The notes below the pieces were generated by a model. The model saw nothing but the letters and a program-made list of their open reading frames with translations. It had not been told where the DNA came from and did not search any database. A DNA stretch of 64,000 nt, taken from Sediminibacterium sp. C3 (lineage in GTDB: Bacteria; Bacteroidota; Bacteroidia; Chitinophagales; Chitinophagaceae). The DNA is taken from contig NZ_KI669560.1 in assembly GCF_000508085.1 (NCBI RefSeq), positions 402,219 through 466,218 on the forward strand, given 5' to 3'. This document shows, piece after piece, positions 37,436 through 46,415 of the stretch (position 1 is the stretch's first letter; every line of letters starts with the position of its first letter). The position numbers and the translations under genes are program-made.

Positions 37436-38719
37436 TTACTGAGCTTCTGGATTTGTATTCGCCTGAAGCGGAACCAATGCACTCATGATATAAGCCGGAA
37501 TGGTGCAGATGATTATCCATACGAAGAATTCATAGTAGCCCATATAGTCACTGAAATAACCGCTAACCATGCCTGGCAATAAATAAGCAATATATAGTAT
37601 AGCCATGGCAAAACTAAAATTGGCCACTTGGTATTTTCCGGGAGTCAGTTCCTGCAGCACAAAGAATAAAAGCGCCATCCATCCAAAACCATAACAGAGT
37701 TGTTGAAAAGCAACCAGGGCAACAATGCCAAATTCATCAACGGGTTGAGCAATGGCAAGATAAGTGTACACCAGATAGGAAAGATTCATCACGGCACACA
37801 AAGTCAATAAAGACTTTCGGTTAAAAGATCTGGCTGCTACAAAATAGCCGGCGGCCAGAGAACCGATCACAAAGGTAATTAATCCTACTACATCAAAAAT
37901 AAAAGCCGCATCGCTTTTATCAATTCCCAATCCGCCTTCAATTCTGCTGGCTTTAAAAAACAATGGGGCAATCTTAACTGCCTGTGCTTCTGCCAGTCTG
38001 AACAAAAAAACAAACCCGATTCCAAATAACAGGTTCTTCCTTCTGAAAAACTGAAGCATCACGTCTTTATAAATTACGGCGGCTTCCGGTGCGGAATCCA
38101 CTTCGTGAACAGCATTACCTCCGGTAGGAATTTTAGTGGCTGAAATTACGCCTGCAATAATCATGAGTACTGCATAAATCAGCATCACAATCATCCAGGC
38201 AGTTTTTAAACCATAGGATTCCTGCAGTAAAAATGCAAGGGAAACCAAACCCGGACCAAACAGCGATTTTGCAATGGTAAAAAATAGGGTCTGCCAACCT
38301 GCAAACTGCTGTTGTTGCGCAGCATCCAGTTCATTTACATAAATACCGTCAATGGCAGCATCCTGTGTAGCAGCTGCCACCGCAATGGCAATAAAGAATC
38401 CAACAGACAAACCAAAAAAACGATCAGAGATTAAACTCACCGCTACCAGCGCAAATAAGACACCCAAAAAGAACTGTGATACATACACAAAATATCTTTT
38501 TGTTTTAAACATCTCCAGCAAGGGCACCCATAAAAACTTCAATGCCCAGGGTAACATAATTACAGAAGTCCATAGTGCCACTTCTGTATCCGAAACATCA
38601 AAAGAGTCGTACATGGTTGCTACAGTACTGGACAAAGCGATAAACGGAATCCCTCTGGCCATCCAGGAACTGACGATCCAACCCAATGGAGAGGTTTGTT
38701 TAGTAGTAATTTCAGACAC
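37436..38719 (-). CDS. MFS transporter, AmpG-like
   Basis: 427 residues with about 12 hydrophobic segments. The N-terminus SSWMARGIPFIALSSTVATM, WALKFLWVPLLE and DAAIDGIYVNEL in the fourth-fifth segment region match the AmpG/SLC33-type MFS group, which imports muropeptides or acetyl-CoA-like molecules. AmpG of E. coli moves GlcNAc-anhydroMurNAc peptides. No recycling genes adjoin, so the substrate remains open. It is convergent with the M24 peptidase gene and 52 bases after the amidase gene on the same strand. Confidence 0.85.
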   Translation of the reverse strand: MSEITTKQTSPLGWIVSSWMARGIPFIALSSTVATMYDSFDVSDTEVALWTSVIMLPWALKFLWVPLLEMFKTKRYFVYVSQFFLGVLFALVAVSLISDRFFGLSVGFFIAIAVAAATQDAAIDGIYVNELDAAQQQQFAGWQTLFFTIAKSLFGPGLVSLAFLLQESYGLKTAWMIVMLIYAVLMIIAGVISATKIPTGGNAVHEVDSAPEAAVIYKDVMLQFFRRKNLLFGIGFVFLFRLAEAQAVKIAPLFFKASRIEGGLGIDKSDAAFIFDVVGLITFVIGSLAAGYFVAARSFNRKSLLTLCAVMNLSYLVYTYLAIAQPVDEFGIVALVAFQQLCYGFGWMALLFFVLQELTPGKYQVANFSFAMAILYIAYLLPGMVSGYFSDYMGYYEFFVWIIICTIPAYIMSALVPLQANTNPEAQ

Positions 38720-38771
38720 TTTATTGAATTAAACCCATGATTAAAAACATGAATATACCGCATTTTTTGCC

Positions 38772-40430
38772 TTAAATAGAACGTTTGAAATGAGGAAGTT
38801 TTCTTTGTTTGCTGGCCTGCTCATATGCATAAGCCAATCCAATGATTTTTCCTTCTTCATAAGCCGTTGCAATAAAGGAAAGCCCAACCGGCAATCCATG
38901 AATATCTCCCATGGGAACAGTGATATGCGGATATCCTGCCATGGCAGCCGGAGGACAGAAATAAAATCCTGGATCATCATCTCCATTCACCCAATCGATG
39001 CAGTGCGCTGGTCCATAACTGGTGCCCACAATGGCATCCAGCTGATTGGTTTTTAATATGCGATCAATTATAGCACGGGCAGAAGTTGATTTAGCCACTG
39101 CCTGCAGGTATTCACTGCTTTTTAAATCGCCTTTGGCATTGCTCATCTCCACCAGTTCCTGCTTAAAATATCGCATGGCAACTTCCGCATTCTTCTTATT
39201 GAATTCAATGAGTTCACTCATCGACTTCACGCCTTTTTTAACGCCGGATAAATATTTATTCAAGCCATCTTTAAACTCATACAACAATACCTGAAATTCT
39301 GCTTCACCCAGGGGACCCGTTTCCTTTACCAATTCAACAGGAACAATAACGGCACCCAATTCCTTTAACTGATCTATTGTTTTCTGGTACAAAGCCACTA
39401 CCTCTTCCTGACGCCCTCTCAAAAAAGATTGTTCCACCCCAATGCGTTTTCCTTTCAGTGCATTTTTATCTAAGAAGCTGGTATAGTCTTTGGCAATTTT
39501 ATCTTTTGCGTTCAAGGTAACCGAATCCGCAGGATCCACACCAACCATGGCATTCAGCAGAATAGCTGCATCTGCTACCGTTCGGGTCATGGGCCCGGCT
39601 GTATCCTGCGTAGCAGAAATAGGAATTATTCCTGAGCGGCTAACCAGTCCTACCGTAGGTTTAATTCCTACAATACCACAGAAGGAAGCAGGTGCAATAA
39701 CAGAACCATCGGTTTCGGTACCCACCGCAACCGCACACAAATTAGCAGATACAGCCACCGCAGATCCGGAACTGGAACCACAGGGAGAACGGTTGATTAC
39801 ATACGGATTTCTGGTTTGTCCGCCTCTGCTGCTCCATCCGCTGCTGGAGCGCGTTGAACGGAAATTGGCCCACTCACTTAAATTGGTTTTACCAATAATC
39901 AATGCACCGGCTTTGCGCAATTGTGCAACCACAAATGCATCTTTCGTGGCAATATGGTCGGCCAAGGCAATCGAACCCGCCGTAGTGTGCATTTTATCTG
40001 CCGTATCAATATTGTCCTTAATTAAAATGGGAATTCCGTGCAAAGGTCCACGAAGCTTACCCTGTTTGCGTTCCTTATCCATCTGCTCTGCCAGCAACAA
40101 GGCTTCCGGATTTACTTCAATCACCGATTTTAAATCGTACCTGCCCTGGTCTATTTCACTAATACGGGTCAGGTACAATTCGGCCAGTTTAACAGAACTG
40201 TATTTACCAGACTGCAACCCCTGTTGCAATTCAGCAATGGTAATTTCAGAAAGTTCAAACTCGTCTCTGCCAATTTCAGCCGCAGCTATTTCTGCACTAT
40301 CGCGCTTTTTTTCCTCTGAATTATTAGAACCGCTGCTACATCCGGTCATCACCGAGGCCGCCGTACCCGCAACTGTAACTGCAGCTGCAGCTGCCAATGA
40401 TCCACTGTGTAAAAATTTTCTTCTGTTCAT
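38772..40430 (-). CDS. Exported amidase-signature hydrolase
   Basis: 552 residues. The N-terminus NRRKFLHSGSLAAAAAVTVAG combined with MTGCSSGSNN suggests a Tat signal with a lipobox-like Cys. The amidase-signature triad is present: Lys in IPILIKDNIDT, cis-Ser in CGSSSGSAVAV and nucleophile Ser in ETDGSVIAP. Such enzymes hydrolyse amide bonds of diverse small molecules or peptides; substrate unknown. Its antisense frame carries a long open stretch that I regard as a shadow. Confidence 0.9.
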   Translation of the reverse strand: MNRRKFLHSGSLAAAAAVTVAGTAASVMTGCSSGSNNSEEKKRDSAEIAAAEIGRDEFELSEITIAELQQGLQSGKYSSVKLAELYLTRISEIDQGRYDLKSVIEVNPEALLLAEQMDKERKQGKLRGPLHGIPILIKDNIDTADKMHTTAGSIALADHIATKDAFVVAQLRKAGALIIGKTNLSEWANFRSTRSSSGWSSRGGQTRNPYVINRSPCGSSSGSAVAVSANLCAVAVGTETDGSVIAPASFCGIVGIKPTVGLVSRSGIIPISATQDTAGPMTRTVADAAILLNAMVGVDPADSVTLNAKDKIAKDYTSFLDKNALKGKRIGVEQSFLRGRQEEVVALYQKTIDQLKELGAVIVPVELVKETGPLGEAEFQVLLYEFKDGLNKYLSGVKKGVKSMSELIEFNKKNAEVAMRYFKQELVEMSNAKGDLKSSEYLQAVAKSTSARAIIDRILKTNQLDAIVGTSYGPAHCIDWVNGDDDPGFYFCPPAAMAGYPHITVPMGDIHGLPVGLSFIATAYEEGKIIGLAYAYEQASKQRKLPHFKRSI

Positions 40431-40531
40431 TATACAATCATTTAGGTAGCCTAAGCCACAGATTTAGATAGATTACATAAAAAGGGATGAACCCACTATG
40501 AAAATAATGAAAAAAAGGGCATCTGAGTTTG

Positions 40532-40540
40532 TACATTTGC
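40532..40540 (+). promoter_or_regulatory. -7 box (TACATTTGC) before psuK
   Basis: A full TAnnTTTGC match ends 3 bases before the ATG at 40544, so the psuK transcript would be leaderless or nearly so. It also argues against the earlier in-frame start at 40529. Confidence 0.5.
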
Positions 40541-40543
40541 CGC

Positions 40544-41470
40544 ATGTCTAAGCCAATCATTTGCGTGGGAGCCATTTTAGTGGATGAGCTCATTCATGCC
40601 GCCGTTCCCATTTTACCAGCCACTACTGTAAATGCCCATATCACCAAGACTGCAGGAGGTGTGGCACATAATATAGCCAAGCAATTAAGTATACTTGGTG
40701 TAGACATTCAACTGATTAGTGTGTTTGGTAACGATAGTGATGGTGATTGGTTAAAACAATCCTGTGCAGCAGCAGGGGTAAAAATAGACGCCAGCATCAC
40801 CAAGGAAGGTATATCCGGAAGATACACAGGTGTATTAAATTCAGATGGTTCTTTATATGCAGCCTTCTTATCCAATGCCGCTGTAGAAATGGTTACACCG
40901 GAACACTTGCAAAAAAATGAGTCATTATTACTAACAGCTCAATATATTATGGCCGATGCCAATACCAGTATTGAAAGCATGAACTGGCTACTGGCTTTTA
41001 GCAACAGAACAGGAATTCCATTTATCATAGAACCCGTTTCGGTACCACCCGCTATGAAACTTTTAAATATGGACCTGAATGGTTTGTATATGGTAACGCC
41101 CAACGAAGATGAGTTACCCGTTATCTGCAGTGCCAAATCTTTCCTAACCCAATTGCAGGTAGAGGAATTGTTGAAGCGCGGAGTAAAAAATATCTGGCTG
41201 CACAACGGCAAGCAAGGATCTGCTTTTTACACAAAGGACAAAACCATAACACTGCATGCGCCCGATATTGAAGTGGTGGATTGTACTGGCGCAGGCGATG
41301 GTTCTCTTTCCGGATTTTTATTAGGCAAAACCTTGGGTAAGTCAGATGAAGAATGTATTAAACTGGCCCATACTTTATCTGCAGAAATTTTACAGGTAAA
41401 CGGAGCCATTGTAACCCATTTAACACAGGAGCAGTTGCTGAATAATGTAAACAAGTATTATCCAGCTTAA
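40544..41470 (+). CDS. psuK: PfkB-family kinase, probable pseudouridine kinase
   Basis: 308 residues from the ATG at 40544. PfkB features are the N-terminal CVGAILVDELIHA, GGVAHNIAKQL (substrate binding), and the C-terminal ATP/anion-hole motif DCTGAGDGSLSGF with catalytic Asp. It is followed after 48 bases by psuG, and this order is the usual operon for pseudouridine breakdown: the kinase makes pseudouridine 5'-phosphate and PsuG splits it to uracil and ribose 5-phosphate. The specificity call rests on this neighbour. Confidence 0.88.
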   Translation: MSKPIICVGAILVDELIHAAVPILPATTVNAHITKTAGGVAHNIAKQLSILGVDIQLISVFGNDSDGDWLKQSCAAAGVKIDASITKEGISGRYTGVLNSDGSLYAAFLSNAAVEMVTPEHLQKNESLLLTAQYIMADANTSIESMNWLLAFSNRTGIPFIIEPVSVPPAMKLLNMDLNGLYMVTPNEDELPVICSAKSFLTQLQVEELLKRGVKNIWLHNGKQGSAFYTKDKTITLHAPDIEVVDCTGAGDGSLSGFLLGKTLGKSDEECIKLAHTLSAEILQVNGAIVTHLTQEQLLNNVNKYYPA

Positions 41471-41518
41471 TTATCAATTACCTGATATCAGCCTTGTACA
41501 TTCATTAAATTTTTTTCA

Positions 41519-42436
41519 ATGAAACCCAACCTACATATTCACCCCGAAGTAGCTGCTGCGTTAAGAGACGGAGATCCCGTTGTGGCATTGGAGAGCACCA
41601 TTATATCGCATGGCATGCCTTATCCGCAGAACGTAGCAACTGCCAGAGAAGTGGAGCATATTGTAAGAGAGAATGGTGCAGTACCGGCAACCATCGCCAT
41701 TATCAAGGGAACCTGCACGGTTGGATTGAGCAGTGAAGAACTGGAATATTTTGGACAGGCCAAAGTAGTACACAAAGTAAGTTTAAGAGATATGCCCTAT
41801 GTAATCAGTCAGGGATTATATGGAGCTACAACGGTAGCAGCCACTATGCGCATTGCAGCCATGGCAGGCATTTCCACTTTTGTAACCGGAGGAATTGGTG
41901 GAGTGCACCGTGGTGCAGAAAAAAACATGGATATTTCTGCAGACCTGACGGAAATGCAACACACGAATGTGGCGGTGATTTCCGCCGGCGTAAAATCTAT
42001 TTTAGACATTGGCCTTACGCTGGAATACCTGGAAACCCTGGGCGTTCCTGTAGTAACAGTTGGGCAGGAAGCATTCCCGAGTTTTTATTCGCAGGACAGC
42101 GGATACAAAAGTCCTTTGCAATTGAACACACCCTCAGCAATTGCATCCATGCTGAAAGTGAAGTGGGATATGGGTTTAAACGGATCGGTACTGATTGCCA
42201 ATCCGGTACCCGCCGATCAGGAAATACCAGCGGCAGCTATGGAAGAACATATTGTACTGGCACTGGACGCCGCCTCACGGGCAGGCGTAAGAGGAAAAGA
42301 CATCACGCCTTACCTACTCAGTTATATAGCCAAACATACCAATGGAGAAAGTCTGGACGCCAATATTGCACTGATTAAAAACAATACAGCAATTGGGGCC
42401 CGAATTGCAGTTGCCTTATCCGCTATTATGGAGTAA
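41519..42436 (+). CDS. psuG: Pseudouridine-5'-phosphate glycosidase
   Basis: 305 residues. The family is recognised by ALESTIISHGMPYPQNV, VPATIAIIKG, GLYGATTVAATM, FVTGGIGGVHRGAE (ribose-phosphate and Mn binding), DISADLTEM and the C-terminal VRGKDITPYLL. It reversibly splits pseudouridine 5'-phosphate into uracil and ribose 5-phosphate. Length matches E. coli PsuG. It is the second gene of the psuK-psuG operon and is convergent with the cyanophycinase-like gene. Confidence 0.95.
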   Translation: MKPNLHIHPEVAAALRDGDPVVALESTIISHGMPYPQNVATAREVEHIVRENGAVPATIAIIKGTCTVGLSSEELEYFGQAKVVHKVSLRDMPYVISQGLYGATTVAATMRIAAMAGISTFVTGGIGGVHRGAEKNMDISADLTEMQHTNVAVISAGVKSILDIGLTLEYLETLGVPVVTVGQEAFPSFYSQDSGYKSPLQLNTPSAIASMLKVKWDMGLNGSVLIANPVPADQEIPAAAMEEHIVLALDAASRAGVRGKDITPYLLSYIAKHTNGESLDANIALIKNNTAIGARIAVALSAIME

Positions 42437-42467
42437 TCTTTGAATTAAATAGTTTACTTAAGCTAAT

Positions 42468-43328
42468 TTAATTTCGCAAAAGTTTTCTGTTTACAAAATC
42501 GTAGCGCTGTGGTTGTGCCAATAAAGTAAAAGGCTTCAACACCCTGCCCCATTTAGTTTTTTGCGCATCCCAGTCGCGGGCATCATAAACCATTGCATAA
42601 GATTTACCCAATACACTAAATTCATTTCCCTGAACCACAATGGCAGTAGATTCATCAATGGCAATGCCAAGCAAATGAGGGTGTTGTTCAATTACAGGAA
42701 TCAAGTCGAACTGACGGTTTCTTGCCAATACATGTTGGTCAATGGCCGTATTCGGAAATAAATTTAAAGCAGGAGGAAAGGGAAAGGGCTTGGTTAAATC
42801 TTTTCTTGCATCACCGCCCACTAATAAGGTTCCCATGATGGTAGCCCCTGCTGAAGTACCCATGAATACACCTCCCCGATTAAACAATTCCAGCAGAGCG
42901 GCGTGTACTTTAGTACCCAGAAATGCATCAGCAATACGGCTTTGATCACCCCCGGAAAAAAATACGCCCTTTGCTTGCTGAACTGCTTTAATTAATTCAG
43001 GCGCATCAGCATCTGCTTTGTTTCTTGCATGCACGGTGCTTAATTGTGTAAAGCCCTCCTTCTTAAATCTTGTTAAATGTGCACCCGCCTGAATAGCAGA
43101 ATCATTGGTAGCCGTGGGGATTACCACCACCGACTGATCTTTTCCTCCAATAGATTTCGCAAACAACTGATACATAGTATCGGGCATAGGGCCACCCCCT
43201 ACAATAATCAGTTTACCCTTTGCAGTATTGTTTACGGTACTTATTTGAGTACCGGGGCTTTGCGAATTAACGGGTAAGCTTATTTGTAAGAATGCAATAA
43301 CGAATAAGGCTATTGAGAATTTTCTCAT
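42468..43328 (-). CDS. Secreted cyanophycinase-like S51 peptidase
   Basis: 286 residues with signal peptide (KFSIALFVIAFLQISLPVNSQ). The S51 fold is indicated by GKLIIVGGGPMPD, VVVIPTATND, FFSGGDQSRI, nucleophile Ser in GTSAGATIMG, and the IDQHVLARNRQFDLI and GIAIDESTAIVV blocks. Cyanophycinase hydrolyses the Arg-Asp storage polymer to beta-Asp-Arg; exported forms are thought to use external polymer. No isoaspartyl peptidase is adjacent, so the substrate could be another isopeptide. Confidence 0.88.
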   Translation of the reverse strand: MRKFSIALFVIAFLQISLPVNSQSPGTQISTVNNTAKGKLIIVGGGPMPDTMYQLFAKSIGGKDQSVVVIPTATNDSAIQAGAHLTRFKKEGFTQLSTVHARNKADADAPELIKAVQQAKGVFFSGGDQSRIADAFLGTKVHAALLELFNRGGVFMGTSAGATIMGTLLVGGDARKDLTKPFPFPPALNLFPNTAIDQHVLARNRQFDLIPVIEQHPHLLGIAIDESTAIVVQGNEFSVLGKSYAMVYDARDWDAQKTKWGRVLKPFTLLAQPQRYDFVNRKLLRN

Positions 43329-43362
43329 GAATTCAATTTTATTACGCCAACTACTTTGTTTG

Positions 43363-44352
43363 CTATTTCGCAGGTGTAATAATAATATTTCGGTATTCTA
43401 CAGGACCATGGTCCCCCTGCAACATGATGGGGCCGGGTTCTCCTTCCTTGCTATCCAAGGCACCGCCTGTAATACCCGGAATAATCTGATCCACAATAAT
43501 AGCTTTACCATTGGCAACCACTGTAACCCTGCGACCAATTAATGTGATATCATAGGTCTGCCACTCACCGGGAGCTTTGGCCGCCATTTCATTCGGCGTT
43601 AAGAAACCGTATATGCCACCGAATAAAGTTGAGCTGGGCTCCTTGCCAGCATTGTCTTCTACCTGCACTTCGTAACGACCTCTTAAATACACACCACTAT
43701 TGCTTCCTGCAGGATAGCGGAATTCAATATGCAATTTGAAGTCTTCAAATTTCTGATCGGTAATAATATTGGCACCACTCTTAGGGCTGGTTAAAACGCC
43801 GTTGATATTCACCCACTGATTGTTGTTTCTGTCTGCATGCCATCCTTCAATGCCCTTGCCACTCAAGAGATTGATGGGCTTACCCCAAACAGGTGCTTTT
43901 TCTCTCTTGAGCAAAGGAGCACGTTCACCGGTGAAGGAATGGACTTTACCATAAGACTGCGTAATGGTTCCGGTAAGTTTATCGTTCTCTAAAACTGCAT
44001 TAAACTCCATGTATTTATCTAAACGATCCCACTGAGAAGGAATGCTGAAATGAATTTTACCGTCTTTTACCTGTACATGACTGATGGGTCTTGCACTGCC
44101 ACCATCTGCAACAAAATATCCCACCAAGGTTTTAACGCCTGATAGTTTTACTTCTAACCAGGAGGGTGCTATTCGACCATCCATATTAACGGTTAAATCC
44201 CAGCGACCAATGATGTCGTTATCGGCGAAGGGAGCAACGGTTGCTTTCTTTGTAGAAGCAGCATTAGGTTTAGCTGGAGAATCCGTAAGTGATTTTCCGG
44301 AAACCGAAAAAACGCAAGTAGCAAAACCAAGAGACAAAAAGATTTTTTTCAT
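43363..44352 (-). CDS. Secreted DUF1080 (3-keto-disaccharide hydrolase-like) protein
   Basis: 329 residues with signal peptide (KIFLSLGFATCVFSVSG). An N-terminal beta domain (about 45-155) is followed by the DUF1080 concanavalin-like domain (about 165-329) with WHADRNNNQWVNINGVL, DFKLHIEFRYPAGSNSGVYLRGRYEVQV, IYGFLTP and GPIMLQGDHGPVEYRNI. DUF1080 proteins include 3-keto-glycoside hydrolases involved in glycan use. Probably periplasmic. Substrate unknown. Confidence 0.9.
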   Translation of the reverse strand: MKKIFLSLGFATCVFSVSGKSLTDSPAKPNAASTKKATVAPFADNDIIGRWDLTVNMDGRIAPSWLEVKLSGVKTLVGYFVADGGSARPISHVQVKDGKIHFSIPSQWDRLDKYMEFNAVLENDKLTGTITQSYGKVHSFTGERAPLLKREKAPVWGKPINLLSGKGIEGWHADRNNNQWVNINGVLTSPKSGANIITDQKFEDFKLHIEFRYPAGSNSGVYLRGRYEVQVEDNAGKEPSSTLFGGIYGFLTPNEMAAKAPGEWQTYDITLIGRRVTVVANGKAIIVDQIIPGITGGALDSKEGEPGPIMLQGDHGPVEYRNIIITPAK

Positions 44353-44413
44353 ACAAGCAAGCTTTATTAATTTTTATTTGACGCAACGGCAACGCGAAAA
44401 TTTCGCCTTACTA

Positions 44414-46336
44414 TTACAGATGTCCATTTTTAATTTCATCCACTACACCGGGATCCAGTAAAGTGGTAGTATCACCCAGATTTTCCGTTTCCCCTTCGGC
44501 AATCTTGCGCAGGATTCTTCGCATAATTTTTCCGCTTCGGGTTTTAGGTAAGCCATTCACAAACTGAATTTTATCGGGTTTGGCAATGGGCCCAATCATA
44601 CGGGTAACGGTTTGTAAAATATCTTTTCTGGTGAGCTCTTCGTCTCCGTGTGTATTGCTGTAAATCACAAAAGCATAAATGCCCTGCCCCTTTACATCAT
44701 GCGGATAACCCACTACGGCACTTTCAATTACACCCGCATGCATATTAATCGCGTTCTCCACTTCAGCCGTACCAATACGATGTCCACTTACATTCAATAC
44801 ATCATCTACACGACCCGTAATTCTAAAAAATCCATTCTCGTCTTTCAATGCGCCGTCACCGGTAAAGTATAGGTTTTCGTAAGTAGCAAAGTAATTGGTT
44901 CTGCAACGCTCGTGATCACCATAGGTAGTGCGCAACAAAGAAGGCCAGGGAAACTTAATACAAAGATTTCCTTTGTAAATGCCGTCTTCTGCTTCGGTAA
45001 TTTCAACTCCTCTTTCATCCACTAAAATCGGTTGCACACCTGGCATTGGCAAAGTAGCCCAACCGGGTTTGGAAGGTGTTATGCCTGCAAGGTTACTGAT
45101 TAGGCAACCCCCTGTTTCTGTTTGCCACCAGGTATCAATGATGGGACATTTTTTCTTGCCCACATTTTCATTGTACCAATGCCAGGCTTCTTCGTTAATG
45201 GGTTCACCCACGGTTCCCAACACTTTTAAGGAACTGAGATCCTTACCCTGCAAGGGTCCCAGACCATAGCTCATTAGGGAACGAATAGCCGTTGGTGCCG
45301 TATATAAAATATTGACTTTGTATTTGTCTACAATTTCCCAGAAGCGACCCGCATCGGGCCAGGTAGGAACGCCCTCGAACATGAGCGAAGTAGCCCCAGC
45401 GCTCAATGGACCATAGACAATATAAGAGTGCCCTGTAATCCACCCGATATCTGCTGTACAAAAATGAATTTGACCTGGCTGATAGTTGAAGATGTTTACA
45501 AAGGTATAATTCGTGAACACCATGTACCCTCCGCAGGCATGCACCACGCCCTTGGGCTTACCCGTACTACCCGATGTATATAATATAAACAAAGGATCTT
45601 CTGCATCCATTTCTTCAGCAGGTATTTCCTTGATTCCCATTTCTTCAACGTGGCGAACTTCATCTTCCCACCACACATCTCTTCCTTTGATCATGGAAAC
45701 CGGGGTGCGGGTACGGGTATAAACAATTACTTTCTTTACGGTTCTGTTTCCAATCAGTGCATCGTCAATCACCGACTTCAATGGAATGTCTTTACCACCG
45801 CGAAAAGCTCCATCGCAGGTAATAATGAATTCGCTCTGCGCATCGTACAAACGGTCTGCAATGCTCTGCGCGCTGAATCCCCCAAAAATAACTGAGTGAA
45901 TGGCACCAATACGGGCGCAAGCCAGAACCGCAATCGCCAGTTCAGGAATCATGCCCATGTACACACAAACCCGATCGCCTTTCTTTACGCCGTTATTCAA
46001 CAATACCTGCGCAAACTGACAAACTCTTTTGTGCAATACACTATAAGTAAGTACTCTTTGTTTTTCGTGGGGATCGTTCGACTCCCAAATGATAGCTGGT
46101 ACATTGCCGCTCTCTTCCAGATGCCGGTCTAAACAGTTCTCTGTGATATTGAGTTTGCCACCCTTGAACCATTCATTCTTAGGTTCAGTAAAATTCCAGT
46201 CGAGCACTTTATCCCATTTTTTCCGCCAGACAAAGTTGTCTGCAATGGATGCCCAGAAGGCTTCAGGGTTCTCTACACTCTCTTTGTACACACGCTGGTA
46301 CTCTTCAAAGGATTTGATTTGATAAGGATAAGGCAT
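44414..46336 (-). CDS. acs: Acetyl-CoA synthetase
   Basis: 640 residues of an ANL-superfamily ligase that makes acetyl-CoA from acetate, ATP and CoA. Motifs: FILYTSGSTGKPKGVVH (P-loop), DIGWITGHSYIVYGPL, WWQTETGG, YFTGDGALKDENG, RVDDVLNVSGHRIG (hinge Asp/Gly) and the lysine motif LPKTRSGKIMRRILR, whose Lys is the known acetylation site. Length and the conserved tryptophan block support acetate over longer acids. It is divergent from an MFS transporter of the MHS group that may import organic acids. Confidence 0.95.
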   Translation of the reverse strand: MPYPYQIKSFEEYQRVYKESVENPEAFWASIADNFVWRKKWDKVLDWNFTEPKNEWFKGGKLNITENCLDRHLEESGNVPAIIWESNDPHEKQRVLTYSVLHKRVCQFAQVLLNNGVKKGDRVCVYMGMIPELAIAVLACARIGAIHSVIFGGFSAQSIADRLYDAQSEFIITCDGAFRGGKDIPLKSVIDDALIGNRTVKKVIVYTRTRTPVSMIKGRDVWWEDEVRHVEEMGIKEIPAEEMDAEDPLFILYTSGSTGKPKGVVHACGGYMVFTNYTFVNIFNYQPGQIHFCTADIGWITGHSYIVYGPLSAGATSLMFEGVPTWPDAGRFWEIVDKYKVNILYTAPTAIRSLMSYGLGPLQGKDLSSLKVLGTVGEPINEEAWHWYNENVGKKKCPIIDTWWQTETGGCLISNLAGITPSKPGWATLPMPGVQPILVDERGVEITEAEDGIYKGNLCIKFPWPSLLRTTYGDHERCRTNYFATYENLYFTGDGALKDENGFFRITGRVDDVLNVSGHRIGTAEVENAINMHAGVIESAVVGYPHDVKGQGIYAFVIYSNTHGDEELTRKDILQTVTRMIGPIAKPDKIQFVNGLPKTRSGKIMRRILRKIAEGETENLGDTTTLLDPGVVDEIKNGHL

Positions 46337-46415
46337 AACCGAAATTTACCCTTGTAATTTAAAACATCTTGCACAGAGTTGTTGAAGTTTTCTTGTGAAA
46401 GGAATATATTTAAGG

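Noticed and set aside
39490..40449. Long open frame of 319 codons on the plus strand
   Set aside because: It is antisense to the amidase gene, has low-complexity Ser/Ala/Pro-rich text without family features, and the opposite strand has intact catalytic motifs.
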